Positions 19,797 through 29,463 are shown, numbered from the stretch's first letter. The stretch is 64,000 bases of DNA from Rahnella bonaserana (GCF_019049675.1 NZ_JAFMOW010000064.1:248001-312000), one strand, 5' to 3'. Numbers and translations: made by a program. The notes: generated by a model from the letters alone, not told the origin.

Positions 19797-20402
19797 TCAC
19801 TTGCAGTGAGGGCAGAACGGGTAAATTTCGGTTTTTCACTTGCAGTGAGGGCTGGATCGAGAATATTTCGGTTTCTCAAGTGCTGCGGTCACATGACGCG
19901 CTGCGCCGAAACCGACCAGAGGGGAAAGGCTTTTCCCCTCTGAACTCCCCTCGCTTTTTCAATACGCGCTCCGCTCGCTGGCTATGTTTCAGCAACCACA
20001 GCGACAGGCTGGAAATCTTGCCGCTTCGCGGTGCCTTCTCTCGGTCCTGAAGCCTGAGGTCTTCAGGCCGCTCCGTTCAGCAAGATTTCTGAATCGCCCG
20101 CACGATCTTAAAATCAAAAACGGAATGGATTTATCTTTTAGATAAGTTGATTGGCGTGATCAAAAATGGCACCGAATGAACGGTTCGAGACCTTAGGCTC
20201 GAAGCCTGAAATTCGGGAATTGCGAAGCGATGACATTTTGCGCCACTCACAAATGCGCCGGAACATGTCCGTCGTGCCCGCGATAGCGCGCAGTTAAAAA
20301 AGCGCGGAGTCCAGAGGCCCGCGCGTTACCGGGTCTCTGGTCGGTGTGGGCCGACGCCCACGACCTTGACCTTAAGGTCAGTTTGGGTGGCAACCCACGG
20401 TC
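19797..20402 (+). repeat. Structured direct repeat downstream of fhuE, copy 2
   Basis: The same repeat as upstream of fhuE, beginning 30 bases after the stop. The match runs from the tandem GTGAGGGC units (19807 and 19846) through the hairpins at 19917-19942 and 20046-20067 to about 20115, and resumes at 20341-20402. About 225 bases between these two parts are absent from copy 1. The insert holds its own 11-bp hairpin (20311-20340) and a TTCGAG/CTCGAA hairpin in the opposite orientation. No gene is seen here. A TTTGCAC/GTGCAAA hairpin (20441-20460) follows before the dipeptidase. Confidence 0.85.
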
Positions 20403-20522
20403 TTGACCTTGACCTGGAAATTGATTTTAAAGTCGCCCCCTTTGCACCGTTCCGTGCAAAAAAACCAAAACTTACATAATTCTCCATGTTTCAACATGAA
20501 TTTATAAAGTACCATTAACATC

Positions 20523-21560
20523 ATGAACACCATCCCCAATCCCCCTGTCTTTGACGGTCACAACGACCTGTTACTTCGCCTGTGGCTGCATGACGCAGCA
20601 GATCCTGCTGCCCTGTTTCTTGATGGCACACTTGAAGGACATCTCGATCTCAGGCGTTGTCGTCTGGGCGGTTTCGCAGGCGGTTTATTTGCTATTTTCG
20701 TACCACCTGCTTCGTATATGCCGCAACTGAAGCCGAATTCTCCGGCTGAACCGCATGACGCATTAGCCATCACCCAGGCGCAGATTTCACTGCTCGAACG
20801 TATTGAAACGCAGTCGTCCGGGCGGGCAAAAATCTGCCGGACAGTCGCCGAAATTGAGCATTGTATTGCGCATGGCGTGCTGGCAGTGGTGATGCATATT
20901 GAGGGCGCGGAAGCACTGGGTGACGACTATTCGCGGCTGGATCTCTGGTATGAAAAAGGGCTGCGCAGCATCGGCCCCCTGTGGAATTTACCGAATCAGT
21001 TTGGTACCGGCGTGAAGGGTGATTTTCCGGGTTCGCCGGATACTGGTGACGGACTGACGCCCGCCGGGCTTGGTTTACTGCGTGAATGCAATCGTAGAAA
21101 AATGCTTTTCGATGTCTCGCACATGAACGAAAAAGCATTCTGGCAGACGGCGAAATTCAGCGATGCCCCGCTGGTCGCCACTCACTCAAATGTCCATGAA
21201 CTTTGCCCGCAACCGCGCAATCTGACGGATAAACAACTGGCGGCCATCGCCGAAAGCGACGGCTTTGTCGGCGTGAATTTCGGCACCGCATTTCTGCGGG
21301 CTGATGGCAAGCGTAATGGCGACACCCCGATCACCGAAATTGTTAAACATCTTGATAACCTTCTTGGTAAACTGGGCGAAGAAAATGTTGGTTTTGGTTC
21401 GGATTTCGATGGCATCAATGTGCCTGATGCCCTCGGTGATGTCGCCGGATTACCGTTACTGATTCAGGCTATGTCTGATGCGGGCTACGGTGCCGAACTG
21501 ATCGAAAAAATTGCGTACCGCAACTGGCTGAAAGTATTAAAGCAAACGTGGGGTGAATAG
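20523..21560 (+). CDS. Membrane dipeptidase-type enzyme, peptidase family M19
   Basis: A 345-residue binuclear zinc hydrolase of the renal dipeptidase family. The metal ligands are in place: HxD in VFDGHNDLL, Glu in HIEGAEAL, and two histidines in DVSHMNEKAF and VATHSNVHEL. GFGSDFDGI supplies the substrate-side Asp. There is no signal peptide, so it is probably cytosolic. It ends 170 bases before pqqA on the same strand. M19 genes next to pqq operons occur in other bacteria, and a role in finishing the PqqA peptide or recycling its fragments is a reasonable but unproven idea. Confidence 0.88.
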   Translation: MNTIPNPPVFDGHNDLLLRLWLHDAADPAALFLDGTLEGHLDLRRCRLGGFAGGLFAIFVPPASYMPQLKPNSPAEPHDALAITQAQISLLERIETQSSGRAKICRTVAEIEHCIAHGVLAVVMHIEGAEALGDDYSRLDLWYEKGLRSIGPLWNLPNQFGTGVKGDFPGSPDTGDGLTPAGLGLLRECNRRKMLFDVSHMNEKAFWQTAKFSDAPLVATHSNVHELCPQPRNLTDKQLAAIAESDGFVGVNFGTAFLRADGKRNGDTPITEIVKHLDNLLGKLGEENVGFGSDFDGINVPDALGDVAGLPLLIQAMSDAGYGAELIEKIAYRNWLKVLKQTWGE

Positions 21561-21730
21561 TTTTTCATCCGGCATTTTGCGCTAATCCCTGTGGCTTACA
21601 GGGCAATATCGGTCTGGCACCATCGCAACATTTTTGTAGCCAAACCAGCGATATTTGACAATAAGCCGATCACCTGCCGCAATAAAAGCGGCAGTGAACT
21701 TAAAACTGTAATCACCAAAAGGACGTTATC

Positions 21731-21802
21731 ATGTGGACTAAACCTTCTTTCGAAGACCTGCGTTTAGGCTTAGAAGTGACGCTGTACATTTCTAACCGCT
21801 AA
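21731..21802 (+). CDS. pqqA: PQQ precursor peptide PqqA
   Basis: A 23-residue peptide, [20 protein letters not shown] plus SNR, too short for most gene callers. Glu15 and Tyr19 have the obligatory Glu-x3-Tyr spacing; PqqE cross-links these two side chains to begin synthesis of pyrroloquinoline quinone. AAAGGACG lies just upstream of the ATG. A UUCG-loop hairpin follows seven bases after the stop and separates it from pqqB. Confidence 0.97.
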   Translation: MWTKPSFEDLRLGLEVTLYISNR

Positions 21803-21808
21803 GCCCTT

Positions 21809-21832
21809 ATGCCCACAGTTCGCTGTGGGCAT
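21809..21832 (+). promoter_or_regulatory. UUCG-tetraloop hairpin between pqqA and pqqB
   Basis: A perfect 10-bp stem (21809-21818 with 21823-21832) closes a TTCG loop. No T run follows, so it is better read as a stabilising or processing hairpin, or a weak attenuator, that would leave more pqqA than pqqB message. Confidence 0.75.
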
Positions 21833-21859
21833 CTTCCTTCCCTTTCCCCTGGTTCACAC

Positions 21860-22771
21860 ATGCAAATTATCGTACTTGGTTCAGCGGCGGGCGGCGGCTT
21901 CCCGCAGTGGAACTGCAATTGCAGCAACTGTCAGGGCGTGCGCAATGGCACCATGAAAACCTCCGCGCGCACGCAATCTTCTATCGCCGTCAGCGACAAC
22001 GGCACCGACTGGGTGCTGTGTAACGCCTCGCCGGACATTTGCCACCAGATTGCCGCCACGCCAGAACTGATTAAACACGACGTTTTGCGCGGCACCGCCA
22101 TCGGTTCCATCATCCTGACCGACAGCCAGATTGATCATTGCACCGGTCTGCTGAATTTACGCGAAGGCTGCCCGCATCAGGTGTGGTGCACGCCGGAAGT
22201 TCACGACGATCTCACCACCGGCTTCCCGATTTTCACCATGCTTTCGCACTGGAATGGCGGCCTGCAACACCACGCTATCAAGCCGGAGAACAGCTTCTCC
22301 GTGGCCGTGTGCCCGGATCTGAAATTCACCGCCATTCCGCTGCTGAGTAACGCGCCGCCCTATTCGAAATACCGCGGCAAACCGCTGCCCGGCCACAACA
22401 TCGCGCTGTTTATTGAAGACACGAAAACCGGCACCTCGCTGCTTTATGCACCGGGTCTGGGCGAGCCGGACGACGAACTGCTGAAATGGCTGCATAAAGC
22501 TGACTGCCTGCTGATCGACGGCACGCTGTGGCAGGACAATGAGCTGGCGACCACCGGCGTCGGCCGCAATACCGGCAAAGACATGGGCCATCTGGCGCTT
22601 GCCGAAGAACAGGGGCTGATTGCCCTGCTTTCTTCCCTGCCGGCAGAACGCAAAATTCTCATCCATATTAATAATACCAACCCGATCCTCAATGAATCCT
22701 CTGCCGAGCGGCAGGCGCTGACGCAGCAGAATATCGAAGTCAGCCGGGACGGGATGCGCATCGAACTTTAG
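21860..22771 (+). CDS. pqqB: PQQ biosynthesis protein PqqB
   Basis: A 303-residue metallo-beta-lactamase-fold protein, proposed to hydroxylate the tyrosine of the PQQ precursor. The frame is open from 21809, but [20 protein letters not shown] at 21860 is the conserved family N-terminus. The 17 extra residues would be read through the hairpin. [12 protein letters not shown] holds the structural zinc cysteines, and [16 protein letters not shown] is the modified HxHxDH region of the family. The ribosome site is poor (CCCCTGGTTCAC), consistent with coupling to upstream translation. Confidence 0.95.
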   Translation: MQIIVLGSAAGGGFPQWNCNCSNCQGVRNGTMKTSARTQSSIAVSDNGTDWVLCNASPDICHQIAATPELIKHDVLRGTAIGSIILTDSQIDHCTGLLNLREGCPHQVWCTPEVHDDLTTGFPIFTMLSHWNGGLQHHAIKPENSFSVAVCPDLKFTAIPLLSNAPPYSKYRGKPLPGHNIALFIEDTKTGTSLLYAPGLGEPDDELLKWLHKADCLLIDGTLWQDNELATTGVGRNTGKDMGHLALAEEQGLIALLSSLPAERKILIHINNTNPILNESSAERQALTQQNIEVSRDGMRIEL

Positions 22772-22783
22772 GTAAATACGATT

Positions 22784-23551
22784 ATGACCACTTCTTCACA
22801 CCCGACGTCACCGATGACGCCGCAAGAATTTGAACAGGCGCTGCGTGCCAAAGGCGCGTTCTATCACATCCATCATCCCTACCATATTGCGATGCACAAT
22901 GGTCAGGCGACGCGCGAACAAATTCAGGGCTGGGTAGCGAACCGGTTCTATTATCAGACCAGCATTCCGCTGAAAGACGCGGCAATTATGGCCAACTGTC
23001 CGGATCCGCTGACCCGCCGCAAATGGGTGCAACGCATTCTTGATCACGACGGTTATGACGGCAGTGAAGGCGGTATCGAAGCCTGGCTGCGTCTGGGTGA
23101 AGCGGTCGGTCTGGATCGTGATGTGCTGCTTTCAGAAGAAATGGTTTTACCGGGCGTGCGTTTTGCCGTCGATGCTTACGTTAACTTTGCCCGCCGCGCG
23201 GTCTGGCAGGAAGCGGCATGCAGCTCGCTGACCGAACTGTTTGCCCCGCAAATCCATCAGGCGCGTCTCGACACCTGGCCGCAGCATTACCAATGGATCG
23301 AGGAAGAGGGTTACGGTTATTTCCGCAGCCGTCTGAGTCAGGCGAATCGCGACGTCGAACACGGTCTGCAACTGGCACTGGAATATTGCGATACCGTTGA
23401 AAAACAACAGCGCATGCTGGAAATCCTGCAATTCAAACTCGACATTTTGTGGAGCATGCTCGATTCCATGACCCTGGCTTACGAACTTAACCGCCCGCCG
23501 TACCACAGCGTGACGCAACAGGCGGTCTGGCACAAAGGACGACTCCTGTGA
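22784..23551 (+). CDS. pqqC: Pyrroloquinoline-quinone synthase PqqC
   Basis: A 255-residue all-helical oxidase without cofactor. It closes the ring and performs the final eight-electron oxidation of the intermediate AHQQ to PQQ. The conserved [42 protein letters not shown] and [13 protein letters not shown] segments are all present. It starts 12 bases after pqqB and overlaps pqqD by four bases. Confidence 0.97.
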   Translation: MTTSSHPTSPMTPQEFEQALRAKGAFYHIHHPYHIAMHNGQATREQIQGWVANRFYYQTSIPLKDAAIMANCPDPLTRRKWVQRILDHDGYDGSEGGIEAWLRLGEAVGLDRDVLLSEEMVLPGVRFAVDAYVNFARRAVWQEAACSSLTELFAPQIHQARLDTWPQHYQWIEEEGYGYFRSRLSQANRDVEHGLQLALEYCDTVEKQQRMLEILQFKLDILWSMLDSMTLAYELNRPPYHSVTQQAVWHKGRLL

Positions 23552-23835
23552 TCACCATAACCGAACACTACACACCAATGTTTCGTCGCGGCTACCGCAT
23601 GCAGTTTGAAAAAACGCAGGACTGCCACGTGATTTTGTATCCGGAAGGGATGGCGAAACTCAACGACAGTGCGACGTTTATTTTGCAACTGGTCGACGGC
23701 GAGCGGACGATTGCCAATATCATTGATGAACTGAATGAACGCTTCCCGGAGGCCGGTGGCGTGAATAATGACGTCAAAGATTTCTTCGCTCTGGCCCATG
23801 CACAAAAGTGGATTACCTTCCGTGAACCTGCTTAA
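23548..23835 (+). CDS. pqqD: PqqA-binding chaperone PqqD
   Basis: A 95-residue RiPP recognition element that binds PqqA and presents it to PqqE. The sequence [20 protein letters not shown] and the downstream [23 protein letters not shown] show the winged-helix RRE pattern. The frame starts with GTG inside the end of pqqC and runs 14 bases into pqqE, so the three are translationally coupled. Length is normal for a free-standing PqqD. Confidence 0.96.
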   Translation: MITITEHYTPMFRRGYRMQFEKTQDCHVILYPEGMAKLNDSATFILQLVDGERTIANIIDELNERFPEAGGVNNDVKDFFALAHAQKWITFREPA

Positions 23836-24955
23836 ACCTGCGGTCAAACCGCCCCTGTGGCTGCTGGCCGAACTGACTTACCGTTGCCCGCTGCAATGTC
23901 CGTATTGCTCGAACCCGCTCGATTTTGCCAAACAGGAAAAAGAGCTGACCACCGCCCAGTGGATCAAAGTATTTGAAGAAGCGAGGGAAATGGGTGCGGT
24001 GCAAATCGGTTTCTCCGGCGGCGAACCGCTGGTGCGTAAAGACTTGCCGGAGCTTATCCGCGCCGCCCGTGATTTGGGTTTTTACACCAACCTGATCACC
24101 TCCGGTATCGGGCTGACGGAAAAGAAAATCGATGCTTTTGCGCAAGCCGGTCTGGATCATATTCAGATCAGCTTCCAGGCCAGCGACGAAGAACTGAATG
24201 CCGCGCTGGCAGGTAACGCCAAAGCGTTCCAGCAAAAACTGGCGATGGCCAAAGCGGTAAAAGCCCATGGTTATCCGATGGTGCTGAACTTCGTGCTGCA
24301 TCGCCATAACATCGATCAGATCGACAAAATTATCGACCTGAGCATTGAGCTGGATGCCGATGACGTCGAACTGGCGACCTGTCAGTTTTACGGCTGGGCG
24401 CAACTCAACCGCGAAGGATTATTGCCGACCCGCGAACAGATCGCCCGCGCCGAAAATGTGGTGCATCAGTACCGTGAGAAAATGGCGGGCAACGGTAATC
24501 TCGCCAACCTGCTGTTTGTGACACCGGATTATTACGAAGAACGTCCGAAAGGCTGCATGGGCGGCTGGGGCGCTATTTTCCTGAGCGTCACGCCGGAAGG
24601 TATGGCGCTGCCGTGCCACAGCGCGCGCCAGCTGCCGGTGGAATTCCCGTCGGTACTGGAAAATACCCTGCAGGAAATCTGGTACGACTCCTTCGGTTTT
24701 AACAAATACCGCGGCTTCGACTGGATGCCGGAACCTTGCCGTTCCTGCTCTGAAAAAGAGAAGGATTTCGGCGGCTGTCGCTGTCAGGCATTTATGCTGA
24801 CCGGCAATGCTGATAATGCCGATCCGGTGTGTTCCAAATCTGAACATCACGGCATGATCCTCGCCGCACGCGAACAGGCGAACTGCACCAACATTCAGAT
24901 CAATCAGCTCCAGTTCCGCAACCGCGCGAACTCTCAGCTGATTTTCAAAGGCTGA
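23822..24955 (+). CDS. pqqE: Radical SAM PQQ synthase component PqqE
   Basis: A 377-residue radical SAM enzyme that forms the carbon-carbon bond between Glu and Tyr of PqqA. The 4Fe-4S site is Cys22, Cys26 and Cys29 in [13 protein letters not shown]. The SPASM-domain cysteines follow in [19 protein letters not shown] and [17 protein letters not shown]. The frame is open from 23768, but the GTG at 23822 ([20 protein letters not shown]) matches the family N-terminus and gives the usual short overlap with pqqD. Confidence 0.96.
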   Translation: MNLLKPAVKPPLWLLAELTYRCPLQCPYCSNPLDFAKQEKELTTAQWIKVFEEAREMGAVQIGFSGGEPLVRKDLPELIRAARDLGFYTNLITSGIGLTEKKIDAFAQAGLDHIQISFQASDEELNAALAGNAKAFQQKLAMAKAVKAHGYPMVLNFVLHRHNIDQIDKIIDLSIELDADDVELATCQFYGWAQLNREGLLPTREQIARAENVVHQYREKMAGNGNLANLLFVTPDYYEERPKGCMGGWGAIFLSVTPEGMALPCHSARQLPVEFPSVLENTLQEIWYDSFGFNKYRGFDWMPEPCRSCSEKEKDFGGCRCQAFMLTGNADNADPVCSKSEHHGMILAAREQANCTNIQINQLQFRNRANSQLIFKG

Positions 24956-24962
24956 AACGCTG

Positions 24963-27278
24963 ATGCTGGCCGATGTGCAGTCACTGACGCTGGCTAACGG
25001 CCTGCGGGTTAACATACTTCACGACCCGCAGGCCTCGCGTGCTGCCGCGCTGATTCATCTCAATGCCGGAAGTCATCACGAACCGCCGGAGTTTCCCGGT
25101 CTGGCACATCTGTTCGAGCACGTCGTGTTTGCCGGAAGCCGCGAGTTTCAGGGCGATGAGCGGCTGATGACGTGGGCGCAGGCGGAAGGCGCAAAACTCA
25201 ACGCCACTACGCACGCGAATGCCATGGCATGGTTTTTCGACATGACACCGGCAAAGTTCGAAGCCGGGCTGGCGCGGATGGTGGATATGCTGGCGCAACC
25301 GCTGCTGGCAGAGGATGCGGTCAGGCAGGAAGTGTCTGTCATTGATGCCGAATACAACATGCTGACCGGCCACACAGACTCGCTTTGCGATGCGGCGCTG
25401 AGCCTGGCGTTTAGCGCTCCGGCACGGCTGCACGATTTTCACGTCGGTAACCGGATAAGTTTCGGTGAAGACATCCCCGCGCTGCAACAGGCGCTGGCAC
25501 GCTATCATCAGCAATTCTTCACCACGGACCATCTCACGCTGTGGCTGCAGGGCCCGCAATCTTTCACAGAACTGACTGCGCTGGCAGAACGTTACGGCCA
25601 TGTTTTTGCAAAGGGACGCAGTTTTCAACCTTCTGCCGATCAGCCCCTGACGCTTCAACACAAACGCTATCTTCAGCTGCGTCTGGAGGGTTCCCCACGG
25701 CTGCGTTTTTCATTCCCGGTCACACCTTGCCCCGCGCTGACCCTGTTGCGCCAGTTACTGACAGACGAAGCGCCGGACAGTTTGCTTGACACACTGCGAG
25801 CTCAGGCGCTCGCCGATGATGTGCGGGTTTCGCTGCCGTACGCGTCCGGCAGTGGCGATATTCTCAGTATTGAATTTCTCGTCTGCGAGGCTACCTCAGC
25901 AATCCGTGCCCGAATCGAAACGACGTTCCGCCAGTGGCTGCAACAGATCCGGGATTTAAGTGCGGAACATCTGCAACATTATGTCGCCCTCGCACAGCGT
26001 GATTTCAGCCGCTTAACGCCGCTGGATCAGTTGCGTTTCCGCACGTTAGATTTTCCGCCGGCCGCGCAAAACGGCTGGCAGAACTTGCTCTCTGAGTTGC
26101 ATCCGCAAAACATGACGCGGCTGTGGATTGCGCCGGATGTTCAGGGGCAAAACACACCCGCTCAGGGGTTCTGCCTGCCGGTGAGTTTCGCTGAGTGGAA
26201 GATAATAAGTGACAACGTCACAAATTCATCTTTTACTTTTCATCTCTCATCCAGTGGGATTGCGCACAAAACAGACGGAAAGGTGCATACGACCGGCGCG
26301 CTACTGACCTTACATCAGGCCTGTATCGCCCGTGCCTGTCTGCGGGCTCTTTGTGCGAAATCTGCTCATGAAGGCCATTCGCTGGTCTTTACCCATGTTC
26401 AGGGCAACGGATTATTGCAGCTCAGCGGGCCGCAGGAATGGGTAACACGCACGCTCTCCACCGCCCTTGCGCTGTTGCGCTCGCCATCTGTTATAGCGCT
26501 GACGCAGGGCGGACGGCTTTTTGAACAGGAGCAACGCAAGTCAGAGTCAGAGATTGCGATCCGTACGCTGCTGGCGAAATTGCCGGAAGTGATCAGCGGG
26601 TCGTCAGAAAAGTTACATGAATTCATTACCGCCGGTGACGATACGGCGGTACTGGTATTCAGGCCGCTGACGGAAAACACCGCCGTATGTCTGGCCGCCA
26701 CGCAGATTCTGGCGTCCTTTCTTGAGCCACTATTCTTCCAGCAATACCGTGTTGAAAAGAATATTGGTTATGTGGTCAGTTGCCGTTTCCACCAGACCGC
26801 GCGCCAGGCCGGCATTTTGTTTGCGTTGCAGTCACCGGCCTTTGACGCCGAAACCTTGCTGGGATTTATCGATGCGTTTATCGCAAAGGTCCCTGCCATG
26901 ATTCACAGCATCACCCCGCAGGCGCTGGAGGAGAAGCGCGCCGCGCTGAGGGAGTCGCTGCGAGTCAGGCCTGCCGACAGGCTGGAAGCGGCAAGGCAGC
27001 AATGGCTGAGGGAGTTTGCGATTGCGCCAGAATTGAATGAAGAGTCTGTTGCGGCGATAACAACAGAACAACTGCTGGCCTGTGTACAAGAATCGGACAA
27101 CTCCCTCCCCTGCGAAGCGGAGGGTTGGGGTGGGCTATTACAGAAAAATCAAGAAGTTGATGTCTGCTTTGGCCATCGGTTCGTCCTTAAAACCTACTCC
27201 CCACCTGCCCCTTCGCAGGGGCATGATCCGGGCCACCCTATCCCGATGCCAGAGACCCGTGGGATGAAACGGGGATGA
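24963..27278 (+). CDS. pqqF: PqqF, M16 zinc peptidase of PQQ biosynthesis, with repeat-derived C-terminus
   Basis: A 771-residue protease of the insulinase/pitrilysin family, thought to trim the modified PqqA peptide. HLFEHVVFAG contains the inverted zinc motif HxxEH, and the downstream Glu is in AVRQEVSVIDAEYNML. The start is seven bases after pqqE. The last 59 or so residues are read through the palindromic repeat at 27101-27224 and beyond, so they are low-complexity and Pro/Gly-rich and unlikely to be native. The family-like sequence ends around EQLLACVQES. The enzyme may still work, since the catalytic half is intact. Confidence 0.92.
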   Translation: MLADVQSLTLANGLRVNILHDPQASRAAALIHLNAGSHHEPPEFPGLAHLFEHVVFAGSREFQGDERLMTWAQAEGAKLNATTHANAMAWFFDMTPAKFEAGLARMVDMLAQPLLAEDAVRQEVSVIDAEYNMLTGHTDSLCDAALSLAFSAPARLHDFHVGNRISFGEDIPALQQALARYHQQFFTTDHLTLWLQGPQSFTELTALAERYGHVFAKGRSFQPSADQPLTLQHKRYLQLRLEGSPRLRFSFPVTPCPALTLLRQLLTDEAPDSLLDTLRAQALADDVRVSLPYASGSGDILSIEFLVCEATSAIRARIETTFRQWLQQIRDLSAEHLQHYVALAQRDFSRLTPLDQLRFRTLDFPPAAQNGWQNLLSELHPQNMTRLWIAPDVQGQNTPAQGFCLPVSFAEWKIISDNVTNSSFTFHLSSSGIAHKTDGKVHTTGALLTLHQACIARACLRALCAKSAHEGHSLVFTHVQGNGLLQLSGPQEWVTRTLSTALALLRSPSVIALTQGGRLFEQEQRKSESEIAIRTLLAKLPEVISGSSEKLHEFITAGDDTAVLVFRPLTENTAVCLAATQILASFLEPLFFQQYRVEKNIGYVVSCRFHQTARQAGILFALQSPAFDAETLLGFIDAFIAKVPAMIHSITPQALEEKRAALRESLRVRPADRLEAARQQWLREFAIAPELNEESVAAITTEQLLACVQESDNSLPCEAEGWGGLLQKNQEVDVCFGHRFVLKTYSPPAPSQGHDPGHPIPMPETRGMKRG
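27101..27224. repeat. Palindromic repeat element, copy 2, inside the 3' end of pqqF
   Basis: Inverted arms (27101-27134 and 27195-27224) match those of the copy at 10676-10796, sharing CTGCGAAG and GGAGGGTTGGGGT. The enclosed AT-rich middle is unrelated to that of copy 1. The element lies in frame with pqqF and contributes its tail. Confidence 0.7.
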
Positions 27279-27330
27279 CGTGGGTAATGAAACCGGGCGC
27301 GGGTTGAGTCAGAAGCCAAGCTATGCTTTT

Positions 27331-28494
27331 TTACAGCGTTGCACGACGCACCTGATCGCGCCCGTACACCAGCGATTCCCCACTGATTTCAGCAATGGTT
27401 TTCGCGCCGGTCAGTGTCATCGCCACGCGCATTTCTTTCTCGATCAGGTTCAGCAGATTGATGACACCCGCCTCGCCCGCCGCCGCCAGCGCGTACACAA
27501 ACGCCCTGCCCAGTAATACGCTGTCTGCGCCAAGGGCGATCATGCGCACTACGTCCAGACCGGTGCGGATGCCGGAGTCGGCAAGAATAGTGATGTCGCC
27601 TTTGACCGCGTCGGCGATGGCAGGCAATGCGTGCGCGGTGGAAAGCACGCCGTCGAGCTGGCGGCCGCCGTGGTTAGACACCACGATGCCGTCTGCACCA
27701 AATTTCACCGCGTCTTTCGCGTCTTCCGGATCCAGAATGCCTTTGATAATCATCGGGCCTTTCCAGAACTCGCGGATCCATTCTAAATCTTTCCATGAAA
27801 TTGACGGGTCGAAGTTGGCCCCCAGCCAGCCGATATAATCTTCCAGCGTGGTCGGTTTACCGCGATAAGCTGAGACATTCCCGAGATCGTGCGGTTTGCC
27901 GTTCAGACCCACATCCCAGGCCCATTGCGGATGCATCACCGCCTGTAATATGCGGCGGGCGGCAGCGTTCGGGCCACTCATCCCGGAATGCGCGTCGCGA
28001 TAACGTGCGCCTGGCACCGGCATATCCACGGTAAAAACCAGCGTTTTGACGCCTGCGGCCTGAGCGCGTTCCAGTGCATTGCGCATAAATCCACGGTCTT
28101 TGAGCACGTAAAGCTGGAACCACATCGGGCGGTCAATGGCCGGTGCGACTTCTTCAATCGGGCAGACCGAAACGGTGGAAAGCGTGAACGGAATGCCTTT
28201 TTTGGCTGCGGCGCGGGCGGCCTGAACTTCGCCACGGCGCGCATACATGCCGGTCAGCCCGACCGGAGCCAGCACCACCGGCATCGCCAGCTTTTCGCCA
28301 AACAGCTCAGTTTCCAGACTCAGATCCGACATGTTTTTCAGGATGCGCTGGCGCAGGGCGATATCGGCCAGATCGGCGGTGTTACGACGCAGCGTGTGCT
28401 CGTTATAAGCGCCACCGTCGATGTAATGAAAAAGGAATGGCGGCAGTTTACTTTTTGCCGCAGCGCGATAGTCCGTTGATGCAGAAATGATCAT
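27331..28494 (-). CDS. lldD: L-lactate dehydrogenase (quinone), FMN-dependent
   Basis: A 387-residue membrane-associated flavoenzyme that oxidises L-lactate to pyruvate and passes electrons to quinones. It is nearly colinear with E. coli LldD (396), with [21 protein letters not shown] at the start, the active-site His in [12 protein letters not shown] and the FMN-phosphate loop [20 protein letters not shown]. The C-terminus is somewhat shorter. The lldP permease and lldR regulator are not adjacent, unlike the E. coli operon. It is convergent with pqqF, with about 50 bases between the stops. Confidence 0.95.
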   Translation of the reverse strand: MIISASTDYRAAAKSKLPPFLFHYIDGGAYNEHTLRRNTADLADIALRQRILKNMSDLSLETELFGEKLAMPVVLAPVGLTGMYARRGEVQAARAAAKKGIPFTLSTVSVCPIEEVAPAIDRPMWFQLYVLKDRGFMRNALERAQAAGVKTLVFTVDMPVPGARYRDAHSGMSGPNAAARRILQAVMHPQWAWDVGLNGKPHDLGNVSAYRGKPTTLEDYIGWLGANFDPSISWKDLEWIREFWKGPMIIKGILDPEDAKDAVKFGADGIVVSNHGGRQLDGVLSTAHALPAIADAVKGDITILADSGIRTGLDVVRMIALGADSVLLGRAFVYALAAAGEAGVINLLNLIEKEMRVAMTLTGAKTIAEISGESLVYGRDQVRRATL

Positions 28495-28700
28495 GATGTT
28501 TTCTCGTTATTTATTATGCGCTCTTTTATCTGGCGCTGTAGGGGTGTCCAAAGTGTAGTTGATAAACACAACCTGAGAGAAAACAATGACAACGAAAAGC
28601 ATTATTTTACACAGCAGAGCATGGGAGAGGGAGGAAGGGGAAAATCTTGAAAATGCGCGGCGATTTTATTCTTGCTGCTTTGATCGTGCCCACAGGTTCA

Positions 28701-28967
28701 TCACTTATCAGGTTTGTTAAGATGCCTGTGTAAAATCCTGACGATCACCTGATAGAAAATAATAGTGATAGCAGGACAAATGAGTAATAGCGCCCATCCG
28801 ATAAAGCCTTCAACATCCGGTTCTCCAAATAGAGCGGCAGTATCATTCCAAAAAGCATATTGTTCTTTAGTCACTGGGGATGATGGCCGCAGAGTAAGAA
28901 AAACCAGAATGTAAATCCCCACGCCGATTAAAATTCTAAATCCCGTTGCCACACGACGCCTGCCCAT
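28701..28967 (-). CDS. Small two-helix membrane protein, candidate immunity to the Tlde1-like effector
   Basis: An 88-residue protein with hydrophobic helices at about residues 11-26 (FRILIGVGIYILVFL) and 56-75 (GWALLLICPAITIIFYQVIV). I do not recognise its family. Its ATG lies inside the end of the effector gene (32-base overlap), so the two are co-translated. A membrane protein whose loop faces the periplasm would be well placed to block a cell-wall-modifying toxin. The immunity role is inferred only from position. Confidence 0.55.
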   Translation of the reverse strand: MGRRRVATGFRILIGVGIYILVFLTLRPSSPVTKEQYAFWNDTAALFGEPDVEGFIGWALLLICPAITIIFYQVIVRILHRHLNKPDK

Positions 28968-29463
28968 TTAGGATCACCTCTATCGTTCCGTAACTCATTA
29001 AACCATTAGCTAATTCTGTCTGCCGGGTAGACATCAAAGCCTGACGAATAGCCATAAAATCACTGCGATGCTGAAGGGTGATACATCCTAAAGAAATTCC
29101 TAGCGGACCGGGGGGATGCAGGCGAAAATTACCACGCTCAACTCCTTCTATCCAGGTTTTATCATCTATTGAACCATCGTCCCGATAAAGGGCAAACCAC
29201 TCCGCCTTGATAACTGGGGTAGGCGTAAACCAAGAATAAGAATCACGAAGATCAGCCCTTACAACACCTTTCACTCCACCTGTTACTCGTTTAACAATAT
29301 GATAGCGCCCATGTGGAATCGGCCCCAGATCCGGAATTCCAATACAACTTGCCCTGTTGCGATACGCATCTCTTCCGGAATAAGCCATAAAAGTACCTAC
29401 TCCAAACATCATCAAGGGGCAGTAATCCGCATCATTAATGACAAACTTTCCTTGGATAGCCAT
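28936..29463 (-). CDS. DUF2778 protein, Tlde1-like L,D-transpeptidase effector of type VI secretion
   Basis: A 175-residue protein with the DUF2778/Tlde1 layout. The N-terminal part (GVGTFMAYSG...CIGIPDLGPIPHGRYHIV) is followed by the catalytic stretch with His116, Ser124, Gly126 and Cys127 in LHPPGPLGISLGCITL. This fits the L,D-transpeptidase HxxGxxSxGC pattern with His and Cys ten residues apart, as I recall for Tlde1. Such effectors poison target cells by altering peptidoglycan peptide exchange. There is no signal peptide. It is divergent from an hcp gene 189 bases away and overlaps a small membrane gene, forming an orphan effector island. Confidence 0.82.
   Translation of the reverse strand: MAIQGKFVINDADYCPLMMFGVGTFMAYSGRDAYRNRASCIGIPDLGPIPHGRYHIVKRVTGGVKGVVRADLRDSYSWFTPTPVIKAEWFALYRDDGSIDDKTWIEGVERGNFRLHPPGPLGISLGCITLQHRSDFMAIRQALMSTRQTELANGLMSYGTIEVILNGQASCGNGI

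Noticed and set aside
27280-27516. 78-codon plus-strand frame after pqqF
   Set aside because: Mostly antisense to the end of lldD and without a ribosome site.
28586-28720. 44-codon frame upstream of lldD
   Set aside because: No ribosome site and overlaps the end of the small membrane gene on the other strand.
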